64,000 nucleotides of DNA, from contig NZ_JABEZU010000002.1 of assembly GCF_013149785.1 (NCBI RefSeq), positions 310,001 to 374,000 on the forward strand, read 5' to 3'. The translations under genes were made by a program, and so were the position numbers. The stretch comes from Isoptericola halotolerans. GTDB lineage: Bacteria; Actinomycetota; Actinomycetes; Actinomycetales; Cellulomonadaceae. A model generated the notes under the pieces. That model was not told where the DNA came from. It did no database searches and worked only from the letters and a program-made list of their open reading frames with translations. This document shows, piece by piece, positions 48,050 to 57,082 of this stretch (within the stretch, counting starts at the first letter, position 1; each line of letters begins with the position of its first letter).

Positions 48050-48499
48050 GTGTGCACCACGCTCGTCTGGGCGGTGAACCGGGCCGCCGACACCGAGGGC
48101 CTGCGCCGGTTCACGCACGAACGTCTCGGTGTCTCACCACGCCCGGCGGGCCGTCGGATCGTGGCCGACCAGGTGCGGCCGGGCGCCGTCACCTTCACGG
48201 TGACACCGAACCTGTGCGACTGCCGAGCGCTGATCGGCCTGCACGACGAGCCGGAGTCGCCCGGGGAGATCGGTGCGGGGGCGTGGCTCGGTTGGTTGCG
48301 GGACCTGCCTTCGGCCGCCCCGTACCTCACCCGGCTCGCGGTGCTGCGTGCCTGGAGCCCCGACGACACGGCGGCGCTCGTCCCGGTCGCCACCCGGTCG
48401 GTCGCCGTCGACGCGGTCGACGAGGCGACACTGCGCACGGTGCGCCACGACGCGCTGCTCGTCGTGGACTACCCGTGCACTCCCTGGTCCCGTCGTTAG
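48050..48499 (+). CDS. Hypothetical protein, 149 aa
   Basis: I do not recognise this protein. It starts with GTG 9 nt after the DUF2142 gene and ends 63 nt before the GT2 gene. It holds 'TPNLCDCRALIGLHDEPESPGEIGAGAWLGWLRDL' with a Cys-x-Cys pair, no membrane segment and no signal peptide. Third-position GC is high, supporting real coding. The tight spacing within the glycan run suggests co-expression, but nothing ties it to a function. Confidence 0.55.
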   Translation: MCTTLVWAVNRAADTEGLRRFTHERLGVSPRPAGRRIVADQVRPGAVTFTVTPNLCDCRALIGLHDEPESPGEIGAGAWLGWLRDLPSAAPYLTRLAVLRAWSPDDTAALVPVATRSVAVDAVDEATLRTVRHDALLVVDYPCTPWSRR

Positions 48500-48562
48500 A
48501 CTCGCGCCGTCAGCGCCTCCGCGCTGCTCGCAGTGCCGCCGTCGTCCCACCGAAGGGCCTCG

Positions 48563-49510
48563 ATGAAGCTCGTCGTCCAGATCCCGTGCCTCGACGAGGC
48601 CGAGACCCTGCCGCTCGTGCTGGCGAACCTGCCGCGTGAGGTGCCCGGCTTCGACGAGGTCGAGTGGCTCGTCATCGACGACGGGTCCAGCGACGGGACC
48701 GCGGAGGTCGCGAAGAACCTCGGTGTCGACCACGTGCTGCGGCACCGCAGCACGATGGGGCTGGCCCGGTCGTTCCGCGACGGCGTCGACTTCGCGCTCT
48801 CCCGCGGTGCCGACGTCGTGGTCAACACCGACGGCGACAACCAGTACCCGTCGGAGCGCGTCGGCGACCTGGTCGCCCCGATCCTGGCGGGGGACGCCGA
48901 CATCGTCGTGGGGGACCGGCAGACCGCCACCATCGAGCACTTCTCCCCGTTCAAGAAGCGGATGCAGCGGGTCGGCAGCCGGGTGGTCAGCGCCGCGGCC
49001 AAGGCCAGCCTGCCCGACGCCGCGAGCGGGTTCCGGGCGTACTCCCGCCAGGCGCTGCTGCGCCTCAACGTGGTCACCCAGTTCAGCTACACGATGGAGA
49101 CGATCATCCAGGCCGGCAACAAGGGGCTGCGGATCGCCTCGGTGCCGATCGTCACCAACCCCAAGACCCGCGAGTCACGGCTGTTCCGCAACATCTGGCA
49201 GCACATGGGCCGCTCGGCGCGCGCCATCGTGCGCAGCTGGATCATGTTCCGTCCCCACCTGGTGTTCCTCACCCTGGCGGCGCTGTTCTTCGTGGCGTCG
49301 GCGGTGCCCGCGGTCCGGTTCCTCGTGTTCTTCGTGCAGGGGCAGGGCTCCGGGAACGTACAGTCTCTGGTCTTCGCCGCGGCGATGCTGGTCGGCTCGC
49401 TGCTGTGCCTGGCCCTGCTGGTGATCGCCGACCTGCTGCGCACCAACCGCACGCTGCTGGAGGACTCCCTCGAACGGCTCAAGCAGCTGCAGTACGGGCG
49501 GGAGGAGTGA
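48563..49510 (+). CDS. GT2-family glycosyltransferase with membrane tail
   Basis: 315 residues. The GT-A fold starts 'LVVQIPCLDEAETLPLVLANL' with 'WLVIDDGSSDGTAEVAKNLG' and the DxD-like 'VVVNTDGDNQYPS'. The C-terminus has two transmembrane helices ('LVFLTLAALFFVASAVPAVRFLVFFV' and 'LVFAAAMLVGSLLCLALLVIADLL'). It resembles dolichyl-phosphate-mannose-synthase-like enzymes that load lipid carriers with sugar. Its stop overlaps the next gene's GTG (GTGA), so it heads a translationally coupled trio. The ATG at 48563 is chosen from the start of the fold. Confidence 0.9.
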   Translation: MKLVVQIPCLDEAETLPLVLANLPREVPGFDEVEWLVIDDGSSDGTAEVAKNLGVDHVLRHRSTMGLARSFRDGVDFALSRGADVVVNTDGDNQYPSERVGDLVAPILAGDADIVVGDRQTATIEHFSPFKKRMQRVGSRVVSAAAKASLPDAASGFRAYSRQALLRLNVVTQFSYTMETIIQAGNKGLRIASVPIVTNPKTRESRLFRNIWQHMGRSARAIVRSWIMFRPHLVFLTLAALFFVASAVPAVRFLVFFVQGQGSGNVQSLVFAAAMLVGSLLCLALLVIADLLRTNRTLLEDSLERLKQLQYGREE

Positions 49511-50679
49511 TCGTCGCGTTCGGCACGTACGACGCCGCCCGACACCCCCGCGCGGGGATCCTCGTCGCCGGGCTGCGCGACCACGGGTACGCCGTCGCCG
49601 AGCTGAACCGCCCCCTCGGGTTCAGCACCGCCGAGCGCGTCCGGATGCTCCGCCAACCGTGGCGGCTGCCCCTGCTGCTCGTCCGTCTCCTGGCCTGCTG
49701 GGCGCTGCTGGTCCGGGACGACCTCGCCCACCGCCGTGCCCACGGCTCCCCGGACGCCCTGCTGGTCGGCTACCTCGGTCACTTCGACGTGGTCCTCGCC
49801 CGCGTCCTGCATCCCCGCACCCCCGTGGTGCTCGACCACCTCGTCTTCGCCGCCGACACCGCCACCGACCGCGGCGCCACCGGCCTGCGCGTCCGACTCC
49901 TGCGGGGCCTGGACCGGCTCGCCCTGGCGTGCGCCGACGTCGTCGTGGTCGACACCGACGAGCACCGCGCCCTGCTTCCCGACGGGCGTCCCCGGCGCGA
50001 GCAGCGCGGCGTCGTCGTCCCGGTCGGGGCTCCGGACGTCTGGTTCGCCGCAGCGCCCGGGCCCGACGGCGGCACGCCACCCGGGAGCGCCGCGTCCGAC
50101 GGCGGCACCCCGGCCGAGACCGCGCCGCTGCGGGTCGTGTTCTTCGGCCTGTTCACTCCCTTGCAGGGTGCGGCCGTGGTGGCCGAGGCGCTCGCGGACG
50201 CGCTGCCTCGCGCCGCGGCGGCCGGCCGGGCGATCGAGGTCACCCTGGTGGGTCACGGCCAGGACCACGCCGCCGTGCGGGCCGTGCTCGGCGGTGTCCC
50301 GGGCGTGACGTGGCACGAGTGGGTCGAGCCGGCCGACCTGCCTGCCCTCGTGGCCCAGCACGACGTCTGCCTGGGCATCTTCTCCGACACGCCCAAGGGT
50401 CTGCGGGTGGTGCCGAACAAGGTGTTCCAGGGGCTCGCGGCCGGGTGCGTCGTGGTGACCTCCGACACCCCGCCGCAACGCCGGCTGCTCGGTGACCACC
50501 TCGAGCTGGTGCCTCCCGCGGATCCCGCCGCCCTCGCCCAGCGCCTCGACGAGCTCACCGACGCGGGCCGGCTCGCTGCCGCCCGGGCCCGCGCCGCCGC
50601 CGCACGCGAGCAGATCAGGCCGGCCGTCGTCGTCGGCTCCCTGCACACGGCGCTCGCCGCCCGCGGGGTGCGGCCGTGA
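49507..50679 (+). CDS. Glycosyltransferase (GT4-like, GT-B fold)
   Basis: 390 residues. N-terminal 'VAFGTYDAARHPRAGILVAGLRDHGYAVAELNRP' and C-terminal 'LRVVFFGLFTPLQGAAVVAEAL', 'DVCLGIFSDTPKGLRVVPNKVFQGLAAGCVVVTSDTPPQRRLLGD' match GT4 enzymes, with the second domain binding the sugar nucleotide. A low-complexity Gly/Pro/Ala-rich linker (about 180-205) joins the domains. The start GTG overlaps the GT2 stop (GTGA), and its own stop overlaps the next GTG, so the three genes are coupled. Confidence 0.88.
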   Translation: MIVAFGTYDAARHPRAGILVAGLRDHGYAVAELNRPLGFSTAERVRMLRQPWRLPLLLVRLLACWALLVRDDLAHRRAHGSPDALLVGYLGHFDVVLARVLHPRTPVVLDHLVFAADTATDRGATGLRVRLLRGLDRLALACADVVVVDTDEHRALLPDGRPRREQRGVVVPVGAPDVWFAAAPGPDGGTPPGSAASDGGTPAETAPLRVVFFGLFTPLQGAAVVAEALADALPRAAAAGRAIEVTLVGHGQDHAAVRAVLGGVPGVTWHEWVEPADLPALVAQHDVCLGIFSDTPKGLRVVPNKVFQGLAAGCVVVTSDTPPQRRLLGDHLELVPPADPAALAQRLDELTDAGRLAAARARAAAAREQIRPAVVVGSLHTALAARGVRP

Positions 50680-52391
50680 GCGCGGGCACGGGCTCGGCCA
50701 CCCGGTTGCTCGCCGTGCTGCGTTCTCCCTGGACGCGGTGGGGGTTCCTGCTGGTGGCCGTGGGGCTCGCCGTCTATGCGGTGGTCGCCGTGCGCGAGGA
50801 CCTGGTCGACGCCGCGCGGGCACTGTCCACGGCACGGATCTCCGTGGCGCTGGTGATCTCCCTGGCCTTCGTCGGCGCCACCCTGCTGTCCTGGCGCGCC
50901 GTGCTGGCCGACCTGGGGTCACCGCTGGGGACACGCGCTGCCGTCGCGGTGTTCGGCATCAGCCAGCTCGGCAAGTACGTGCCGGGGGGAGTGTGGAACA
51001 TCGTCGCCGCCGCCGAGGTGGGCGCGGACCACGGTGTGCCCCGTCGTCGCACGATGACGGCGACCGCCGTGGCCACCGGCGTCGGGGTGGTCTCCGGGGC
51101 GGTGGTCGGCCTCGTGGCGCTGCCCTTCCTCGCCGCCGACGCCCTCGGGTCCTGGGCCTGGACGCTCTGGCTGCTGCCCGCGGTCGTCGTGCTCCTCCTG
51201 CCGCCCGTCCTCAACCGGCTCCTCGCCGCTGCCCTGCGCCTCGCCCGGCGACCGCCCCTCGAGCACCCGCTGTCCTGGCGCGGGCTGGGCACGGCCGCCG
51301 CCTGGGCGGTGCTCGGCTGGGTGCTCGCCGGTGTCCAGGTGTGGCTGCTGGCCACCGGGCTCGGCATGGCGACCGGTGCGCGGACCCTGGCGCTCGCCGT
51401 CGGCGGCTACGCGCTCGCCTGGATGGTCGGCTTCCTGGTGGTGGTGGTGCCGGCGGGGGCCGGCGCTCGCGAGCTCGTCCTGCTCGCCGTCCTCGCCGGC
51501 ACGCTCCCGCACGCGGAGCTGCTCCTGGTGGTGCTGGTCAGCCGTGTGCTGGTGACCGCGGCCGACCTGGCGTTCGCCGGGGCGGGAACCCTCGTGCGAC
51601 GCCCCCCGTACCCCCCGTTGGCGCCGCGCGCCCGGCTGCGCTGGGACGTGCTGCGCCGCGCGTTGCCGCGCAGGCGTGCGCGGGTGCTCGAGGTCGGGTG
51701 CGGCCAGGGCGCCGTCGGGGCCCGCATCGCCGCCCGCCACGACTACACGGCGGTCGAGCTCGACGGCACCACCTGGGCGGTCGCGTCGGCGCGGATCGGC
51801 GAGGCGGCACCGGGGTCGCGGGTGCTGCACGGCGACCTGGCCGCGCTGGGGACGGGCGAGCAGTTCGACGTCGTGTGCGCCTTCGAGGTGGTCGAGCACG
51901 TCGCCGACGACGCCGGGGCGCTGGCCGCGTGGGTCGCCCGGGTGCGTCCCGGCGGCGAGCTGCTGCTGTCCACCCCTGCGTGGCCGGAGCGGTTCGGGCC
52001 GTGGGACACCCTGGCCGGGCACTACCGCCGCTACGAGCCCGACCACCTGCGCCGGCTCATGACCGAGGCCGGGCTCACGGACGTCGACGTGCGGCTCTAC
52101 GACGCTCCGCTGGGCTACCTCCTCGAGGCGGTGCGGGACCGGGTGGCGCAGCGGCGGGCCACCCGCCGGACGACGGCCGACCCGGCCGAGCAGACCGCCG
52201 GGAGCGGGCGTGTGCTGCAGCCCGCGTCGCCGGTCACCGGCGCGCTCGTCGCGCTCGCGGTGTGGCCGTTCTGCCTGCTGCAGCGGGCCCTGCCCCGGCA
52301 CGGCACGGGGATCGTCGCTCGCGGTCGGCGTCCGGAGAGCGCCTCGGCCACCGGCGAACATCGTCGTCCGGACCGCGACACGGCCGACTGA
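50676..52391 (+). CDS. Fusion: LPG-synthase-type membrane domain plus class I methyltransferase
   Basis: 571 residues. The N-terminal ~310 residues have eight or so transmembrane helices of the lysylphosphatidylglycerol synthase TM/flippase-like family ('ISQLGKYVPGGVWNIVAAAEV', 'VVVVPAGAGARELVLLAVL'). The C-terminal ~235 residues are a SAM methyltransferase ('RVLEVGCGQGAVGARIAARHDYTAVELD', 'FDVVCAFEVVEHVADDAGALAAWVARVRPGGELLLSTPAW'). It is followed 35 nt later by a free methyltransferase strongly similar to this domain. The membrane part may move or present a lipid-linked substrate to the methyltransferase; this is inference. The start overlaps the GT4 stop (GTGA). Confidence 0.88.
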   Translation: MSAGTGSATRLLAVLRSPWTRWGFLLVAVGLAVYAVVAVREDLVDAARALSTARISVALVISLAFVGATLLSWRAVLADLGSPLGTRAAVAVFGISQLGKYVPGGVWNIVAAAEVGADHGVPRRRTMTATAVATGVGVVSGAVVGLVALPFLAADALGSWAWTLWLLPAVVVLLLPPVLNRLLAAALRLARRPPLEHPLSWRGLGTAAAWAVLGWVLAGVQVWLLATGLGMATGARTLALAVGGYALAWMVGFLVVVVPAGAGARELVLLAVLAGTLPHAELLLVVLVSRVLVTAADLAFAGAGTLVRRPPYPPLAPRARLRWDVLRRALPRRRARVLEVGCGQGAVGARIAARHDYTAVELDGTTWAVASARIGEAAPGSRVLHGDLAALGTGEQFDVVCAFEVVEHVADDAGALAAWVARVRPGGELLLSTPAWPERFGPWDTLAGHYRRYEPDHLRRLMTEAGLTDVDVRLYDAPLGYLLEAVRDRVAQRRATRRTTADPAEQTAGSGRVLQPASPVTGALVALAVWPFCLLQRALPRHGTGIVARGRRPESASATGEHRRPDRDTAD

Positions 52392-52426
52392 CCGTCCGCA
52401 ACCATCTGCTCCACGGAGGATCTCTC

Positions 52427-53173
52427 GTGACGAAGCGCCCGCCCCTGACCCTGTTCGGTGCCCTGCGCTGGGACGTCGTGCGGCGGGTGCTGCCGCCGGA
52501 ACCGTCACGGGTGCTCGAGATCGGCTGCGGGCAGGGAGCCGTGGGTGTGCGGCTGGCGGCGGCGGGCCACCGGTATACCGGGGTCGAGCTCGACGCGACC
52601 AGCGCAGAGGTCGCGAGCGGCCGGCTGGCTGCCGCTGGGCTGGAGGGAGGGATCGTGCACGGCGACGCCGCCGAGCTCGCCCCGGGCGACGAGTTCGACG
52701 TCGTGTGTGCGTTCGAGGTCCTGGAGCATCTCGAGGACGACGCCGGCGCGTTGGCGCAGTGGGTACGGCTGCTGCGTCCCGGGGGTCTGGTCCTCGTCTC
52801 CACGCCTGCCTGGCCGGCCCGCTTCGGCCCCATGGACGCGGCCGTCGGCCACCATCGCCGCTACGAGCCCGCTCAGATGCGTGCGCTGCTCGCCGGGGCG
52901 GGGCTCACCGACGTCGGCGGCCGGTTGTACGGGGCGCCGCTCGGCTACGCGCTGGAGGCGGTGCGCAACCAGGTGGCCCGGCGTCGGCTGGAGGGCGACG
53001 GGACGACGACGGCGGAGCGCACCGCGCGCTCCGGCAGGCTGTTCCAGCCGGGATCGGCCGTCGGGGGCGCCGGGGTGGCGGTCGCGACCTGGCCGTTCCG
53101 CGTGGTGCAACGTGCCCTGCCCCGCACGGGGCCGGCCCTCGTCGCGTGGGGAAGGACGTCTCGGAGCGCGTAG
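52427..53173 (+). CDS. Class I SAM-dependent methyltransferase
   Basis: 248 residues. 'RVLEIGCGQGAVGVRLAAAGHRYTGVELD' binds SAM, with 'FDVVCAFEVLEHLEDDAGALAQWVRLLRPGGLVLVSTPAWPARFG'. It aligns along its whole length with the C-terminal domain of the preceding fusion gene (GCGQGAVG, EVxEH, STPAWPxRFGP, HxRRYEP, APLGYxLEAVR), so one is a duplicate of the other. GGAGGA stands 6 nt before the GTG at 52427. It probably methylates a lipid-linked or glycan intermediate together with the fusion. Confidence 0.88.
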   Translation: MTKRPPLTLFGALRWDVVRRVLPPEPSRVLEIGCGQGAVGVRLAAAGHRYTGVELDATSAEVASGRLAAAGLEGGIVHGDAAELAPGDEFDVVCAFEVLEHLEDDAGALAQWVRLLRPGGLVLVSTPAWPARFGPMDAAVGHHRRYEPAQMRALLAGAGLTDVGGRLYGAPLGYALEAVRNQVARRRLEGDGTTTAERTARSGRLFQPGSAVGGAGVAVATWPFRVVQRALPRTGPALVAWGRTSRSA

Positions 53174-53222
53174 CGGGTCCCGAGGGCGCCGGCGTGTGAT
53201 TGCCCCCACATATCATTTCGCG

Positions 53223-53238
53223 CGGTAATGACCTACCG
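53223..53238. promoter_or_regulatory. Inverted repeat in the MarR promoter
   Basis: CGGTA-N6-TACCG overlaps the TACCGT -10 box (53234-53239), which ends 7 nt before the GTG at 53247. Binding of the MarR product here would block its own leaderless promoter. Confidence 0.5.
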
Positions 53239-53246
53239 TAAGAACA

Positions 53247-53672
53247 GTGACCGACGACCCCGCCCAGCTCAGCAGCGAGCTCCGCGTCGCCCTCACCCGC
53301 GCGGCCCGCCGGCTGCGGACCCAGCGCGGCGAGGCGGACCTGCCCGAGGGGCAGTTCGGAGTCCTCGCCGTTCTCCACCGCCACGGGGAGATGAGCCCCG
53401 GCGCGCTCGCAGAGCACGAGCGCGTCCGTCCGCCGGCCATGACGCGTGCGGTGGCCGCGCTGGCCGAGCTCGGCCTCGTCGAGAAGGTCGACCACCCCAC
53501 CGACCGGCGTCAGGTCGTGGTACGCCTCACTGAGGCCGGGCGCCACGAGATCGCCGAGACGCGACGCCGTCGGGACGCCTGGCTCACCTGCCGCCTCGCC
53601 GAGCTCGACGCCGACGAGCGCGCCACCCTCGCCGCCGCCACGGAGATCCTGGCCAAGGTGGCCGCCGGATGA
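53247..53672 (+). CDS. MarR-family transcriptional regulator
   Basis: 141 residues, winged helix. 'GQFGVLAVLHRHGEMSPGALAEHERVRPPAMTRAVAALAELGLVEKVDHPTDRRQVVVRLTEAG' is a clear MarR recognition helix plus wing (DRRQ). The gene probably controls the MFS exporter whose start it overlaps by 4 bases (ATGA) and its own promoter. GTG 53247 follows a TACCGT -10 box by 7 nt. Confidence 0.9.
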   Translation: MTDDPAQLSSELRVALTRAARRLRTQRGEADLPEGQFGVLAVLHRHGEMSPGALAEHERVRPPAMTRAVAALAELGLVEKVDHPTDRRQVVVRLTEAGRHEIAETRRRRDAWLTCRLAELDADERATLAAATEILAKVAAG

Positions 53673-54964
53673 GCGCCACCTTCACCTCGCTGCGCTACCC
53701 CAACTACCGCCTCTGGTTCGGCGCCGCCCTGGTGGCGAACATCGGCACGTGGATGCAGCGGGTCGCCCAGGACTGGCTCGTGCTCACCGTCCTCACCGAC
53801 GACTCGGGGGTGGCGCTCGGCATCACCACCGCGCTGCAGTTCCTGCCCATGCTCCTGCTGGGGCCGTGGGCGGGCCTGCTCGCCGACCGCCTGCCACGCC
53901 GTCGGCTGCTCATGGTCACCCAGGGCGCGATGGGGGTCCTGGCGCTCGGGCTCGGGGCGCTCGTGCTGTCCGGGCACGCCCAGCTCTGGCAGGTCTACGC
54001 CTTCGCGCTGGGGCTCGGTGTCGTCACCGCCTTCGACAACCCGGTGCGCCAGACGTTCGTCGCCGAGCTGGTGCCCCCCGAGCGCCTCGCGAACGCCGTC
54101 GGGCTCAACTCGGCGTCCTTCAACGCCGCCCGGCTCGTCGGCCCCGGCGTCGCCGGGCTGCTGATCGCCGCCGTCGGCACCGGGTGGGTGTTCGTCATCA
54201 ACGGCGTCACCTTCGCAGCCACCATCGCGGCGGTCGCCCTCATGAAGGCCGAGGCGACCTGGTCGCGGGAGCCGACGCCGCGCGGCAAGGGGCAGATCCG
54301 TGAGGGGCTGCGCTACGTGCGGGGACGCTCGGACATCGTGGTGATCATGGTGGTCCTCGCCGTCGTGTCGATGTTCGGCCTCAACTTCCAGCTCACCTCG
54401 GCGATGATGGCGAGGGTCGAGTTCGAGCGCGGCGCCGGCGAGTTCGGGCTGCTCGGGTCGGTGCTCGCCATCGGGTCGCTCACGGGGGCGCTGCTGGCGG
54501 CCCGTCGCGACCGCCCCCGCGTGCGGCTGGTGATCGGGTCCGCCTTCGCCTTCGCCGTCGCCACGGCGGTCATGGCGCTCATGCCGACGTTCCCGGCGTT
54601 CGTCGTGGCGTGCGTCCCCGTCGGCCTCGCGTCGCTGACGATGATGACCGCCGCGAACTCCACCATCCAGACCTCGACCGACCCGGCCATGCGGGGACGT
54701 GTCATGGCGCTCTACATGATGGTGTTCCTCGGCGCGACGCCGATCGGTTCGCCGATCGTCGGCTGGGTCGGCGAGACGTTCGGTCCTCGCTGGGCGATCC
54801 TCATCGGGTCGATCGCGACGCTCCTCGTGGCGCTCGGTGCCACGGCGTGGGCCGTCCGGAACTGGCGCCTCAGGGTGCGCTACCGGCTGCTGCGGCGGCC
54901 GCACCTCGAGGTGGTCTACCTCGAGGCGCCCGCGGTCGACCAGGACCACGCCCGCGCGGCCTGA
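53669..54964 (+). CDS. MFS transporter (DHA3-like drug exporter)
   Basis: 431 residues with 12 predicted transmembrane helices. 'LRYPNYRLWFGAALVANIGTWMQRVAQDWLVL' and 'GLLADRLPRRRLLMVTQG' (loop 2-3 motif) are typical of the Enterobactin/DHA3-type (MdtH-like) exporters. It is coupled to the MarR gene, suggesting efflux of a compound that MarR senses. The substrate is unknown. Confidence 0.9.
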   Translation: MSATFTSLRYPNYRLWFGAALVANIGTWMQRVAQDWLVLTVLTDDSGVALGITTALQFLPMLLLGPWAGLLADRLPRRRLLMVTQGAMGVLALGLGALVLSGHAQLWQVYAFALGLGVVTAFDNPVRQTFVAELVPPERLANAVGLNSASFNAARLVGPGVAGLLIAAVGTGWVFVINGVTFAATIAAVALMKAEATWSREPTPRGKGQIREGLRYVRGRSDIVVIMVVLAVVSMFGLNFQLTSAMMARVEFERGAGEFGLLGSVLAIGSLTGALLAARRDRPRVRLVIGSAFAFAVATAVMALMPTFPAFVVACVPVGLASLTMMTAANSTIQTSTDPAMRGRVMALYMMVFLGATPIGSPIVGWVGETFGPRWAILIGSIATLLVALGATAWAVRNWRLRVRYRLLRRPHLEVVYLEAPAVDQDHARAA

Positions 54965-54987
54965 CGGCTTCGGCAGGCACGCCGGTC

Positions 54988-55767
54988 TCACCGGGACGTC
55001 GTGCCGGCGACCCGCTCCTCGAACGCCTGGCGCTCGCGCATCTCGTCCTCCGTCGGCCACATGAGCACGACGAACACCATCGCCACCGTGGTGAGGAAGA
55101 TCCCGGCGATCAGCGGGCCGAGCAGCTCGAGGGCGGAGGTGCCGCCGGGCGGCGTGCCTGCCGCACCGCTCATGTGCATGGCTGCCATGCCGGTGTAGTG
55201 CATGCCGGCGACGGCGGCGGCCATCACCAGGGCCGCGACCGACGCGAGCAGCCAACCCTTGACATGGACGCAGAGCCACAGCGCGGCGGTGCCCGCCACG
55301 ACGGCGATGACGAGCGAGACGCCCACGAGCACCGGGTCGTAGTGGATCTCGCCGCTCATCTCCATGGCGGCCATCCCGAGGTAGTGCATGCTCGCGACGC
55401 CCAGGCCGACGAAGAGCCCCCCGATGAGCAGGTACAGCAGCTTGTCACCGAGGAAGCCGACGAGGAACAGGCCTGCCGCCACCACGGCCATCGCCAGCAG
55501 CGCCGAGGCGATCGTCAGCGGCACGTCGTAGTTGATCGGCATCCCCTCGACGCTGAAGCCGAGCATGGCGATGAAGTGCATGACCCAGACACCGGTGCCG
55601 CCGATCGCGACGGCGCCGACGAGCAGCCAGGCGCTCTTGGCCCCGGCGCTCGTGGCCGCGCGTGCCCGAGAGGTCGCTGACAGGCCGGTGAGGCAGCCGA
55701 TGAAGGAAGCGATGTACCCGACCAGCGGGGTCAGCATCCCGTACGTGAAGTGGTCCATCTCGGGCAC
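54988..55767 (-). CDS. MHYT-domain membrane protein
   Basis: 259 residues with seven transmembrane helices. The MHYT signature repeats as 'WVMHFIAMLGFSVEG', 'SMHYLGMAAMEM' and 'GMHYTGMAAMHM', a Met/His-rich motif thought to bind copper and sense a diatomic gas or redox change. Here it is a stand-alone sensor without the usual GGDEF/EAL tail. The signal and partner are unknown. It is convergent with the MFS gene. Confidence 0.9.
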   Translation of the reverse strand: MPEMDHFTYGMLTPLVGYIASFIGCLTGLSATSRARAATSAGAKSAWLLVGAVAIGGTGVWVMHFIAMLGFSVEGMPINYDVPLTIASALLAMAVVAAGLFLVGFLGDKLLYLLIGGLFVGLGVASMHYLGMAAMEMSGEIHYDPVLVGVSLVIAVVAGTAALWLCVHVKGWLLASVAALVMAAAVAGMHYTGMAAMHMSGAAGTPPGGTSALELLGPLIAGIFLTTVAMVFVVLMWPTEDEMRERQAFEERVAGTTSR

Positions 55768-55850
55768 GCCACAGCTCCTTTGCCATCTGTCGGTTTTGAC
55801 TGAATCGCCCGAAGATTAGCAGCGGAGCGGGTGAAATTTCTCGATGAAGG

Positions 55851-56978
55851 CTACATGAGTTGATCCACCACGAAATCTATGCTCCCAGTCAGTGCCGCGA
55901 CGTCCTCCGGCTCGACGGCCGGGAACATCCCGACGCGGACCTGGTTGCGGCCCAGCTTGCGGTAGGGAAAGACGTCCAGGATCCCGTTGTCACGCAGGTG
56001 CCCGACGACGGCGGCGGCGTCGACGTGCTCGTCCAGGTCGACCGTCCCCACCACGGTGGAGCGTTCCGCCGGCTCGCTGACGAACGGAGAGGCCCACGCG
56101 CGGCGCTCCGCCCAGTCGTAGAGGATGCCCGCCGACGTCGCGCACCGCTCGCTCGACCACGCCAGCCCGCCCTGGGCGAGGATCCACTCGACCTGGTCCG
56201 CCAGCATCACCAGCGTGCCGACCGCGGGGGTGTTGAGCGTCTGGTCCAGGCGGGAGTTCGCCAGGGCGGTCGTCAGGGACAGGAACTCGGGGACCCACCG
56301 AGCGCCTCCGGAAGCCTCCACCTCCGCGGCCCGCTCGATCGCCGCCGGGCTGCACAGCGCGAGCCACAGCCCGCCGTCGGCCCCGAAGACCTTCTGCGGG
56401 CCGAAGTAGTACACGTCCGTCTCGCGCAGGTCCACGGGCAGGGCGCCCGCGCCGGACGTCGCGTCCGTCAGCACGAGCTGGTCGGTGCCGGCCGGTCGCC
56501 GCACCGGCGCCATCGCGCCGGTCGAGGTCTCGTTGTGCGGGCTGGCGTAGACGTCCACCGCCGCCGACGACGCGAGGTGGGCCACGCTCCCCGGCGCGGC
56601 CTCGACGACCTCCGGCTCGGCCAGGAACGGGGCGCGCCGCGTCGAGGCGGCGAACTTCGCCCCGAACTCGCCGAACACGGCGTGCTGAGCCCGTTCACGC
56701 ACGAGGCTGGCCGTGGCGACCTCCCAGAACGCCGTCGACCCACCGTTGCCCAGGGCCACCTCATAGCCCTCGGGGAGGTCGAACAGCTCGGCCAGCCCGT
56801 GGCGCACCCGGTGCACCAGGTCCTTCACGCCGGACTGCCGGTGCGACGTGCCGAGCACCGGGTGCGCCGGGTCCCCGGCCGACAGCAGGGCCCGGGCCTG
56901 GGCCGGGCGCACCTTCGAGGGGCCGGCGCCGAAGCGGCCGTCCGAGGGCAGCAGCGACGAGGGGATCTGGAGGGTCAT
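55851..56978 (-). CDS. serC: Phosphoserine aminotransferase
   Basis: 375 residues, the actinobacterial SerC type. 'LPSDGRFGAGPSKVRPAQARAL', 'LGTSHRQSGVKDLVHRVRHGLAELFDLPEGYEV' and the PLP lysine in 'YYFGPQKVFGADGG' are seen. It converts phosphohydroxypyruvate and glutamate to phosphoserine in serine biosynthesis. GGAG stands before the ATG. It is divergent from ideR. Confidence 0.94.
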   Translation of the reverse strand: MTLQIPSSLLPSDGRFGAGPSKVRPAQARALLSAGDPAHPVLGTSHRQSGVKDLVHRVRHGLAELFDLPEGYEVALGNGGSTAFWEVATASLVRERAQHAVFGEFGAKFAASTRRAPFLAEPEVVEAAPGSVAHLASSAAVDVYASPHNETSTGAMAPVRRPAGTDQLVLTDATSGAGALPVDLRETDVYYFGPQKVFGADGGLWLALCSPAAIERAAEVEASGGARWVPEFLSLTTALANSRLDQTLNTPAVGTLVMLADQVEWILAQGGLAWSSERCATSAGILYDWAERRAWASPFVSEPAERSTVVGTVDLDEHVDAAAVVGHLRDNGILDVFPYRKLGRNQVRVGMFPAVEPEDVAALTGSIDFVVDQLM

Positions 56979-57082
56979 GGCGACTCCGTGGCTGGCGAGG
57001 GAGGGGCGCCCGCGGGTCAGCGGGAGCCGTGACGGTGACGTGTGCGAATAGACTAGGCCCGGGCCTCAAGACGGGAGTGGAC

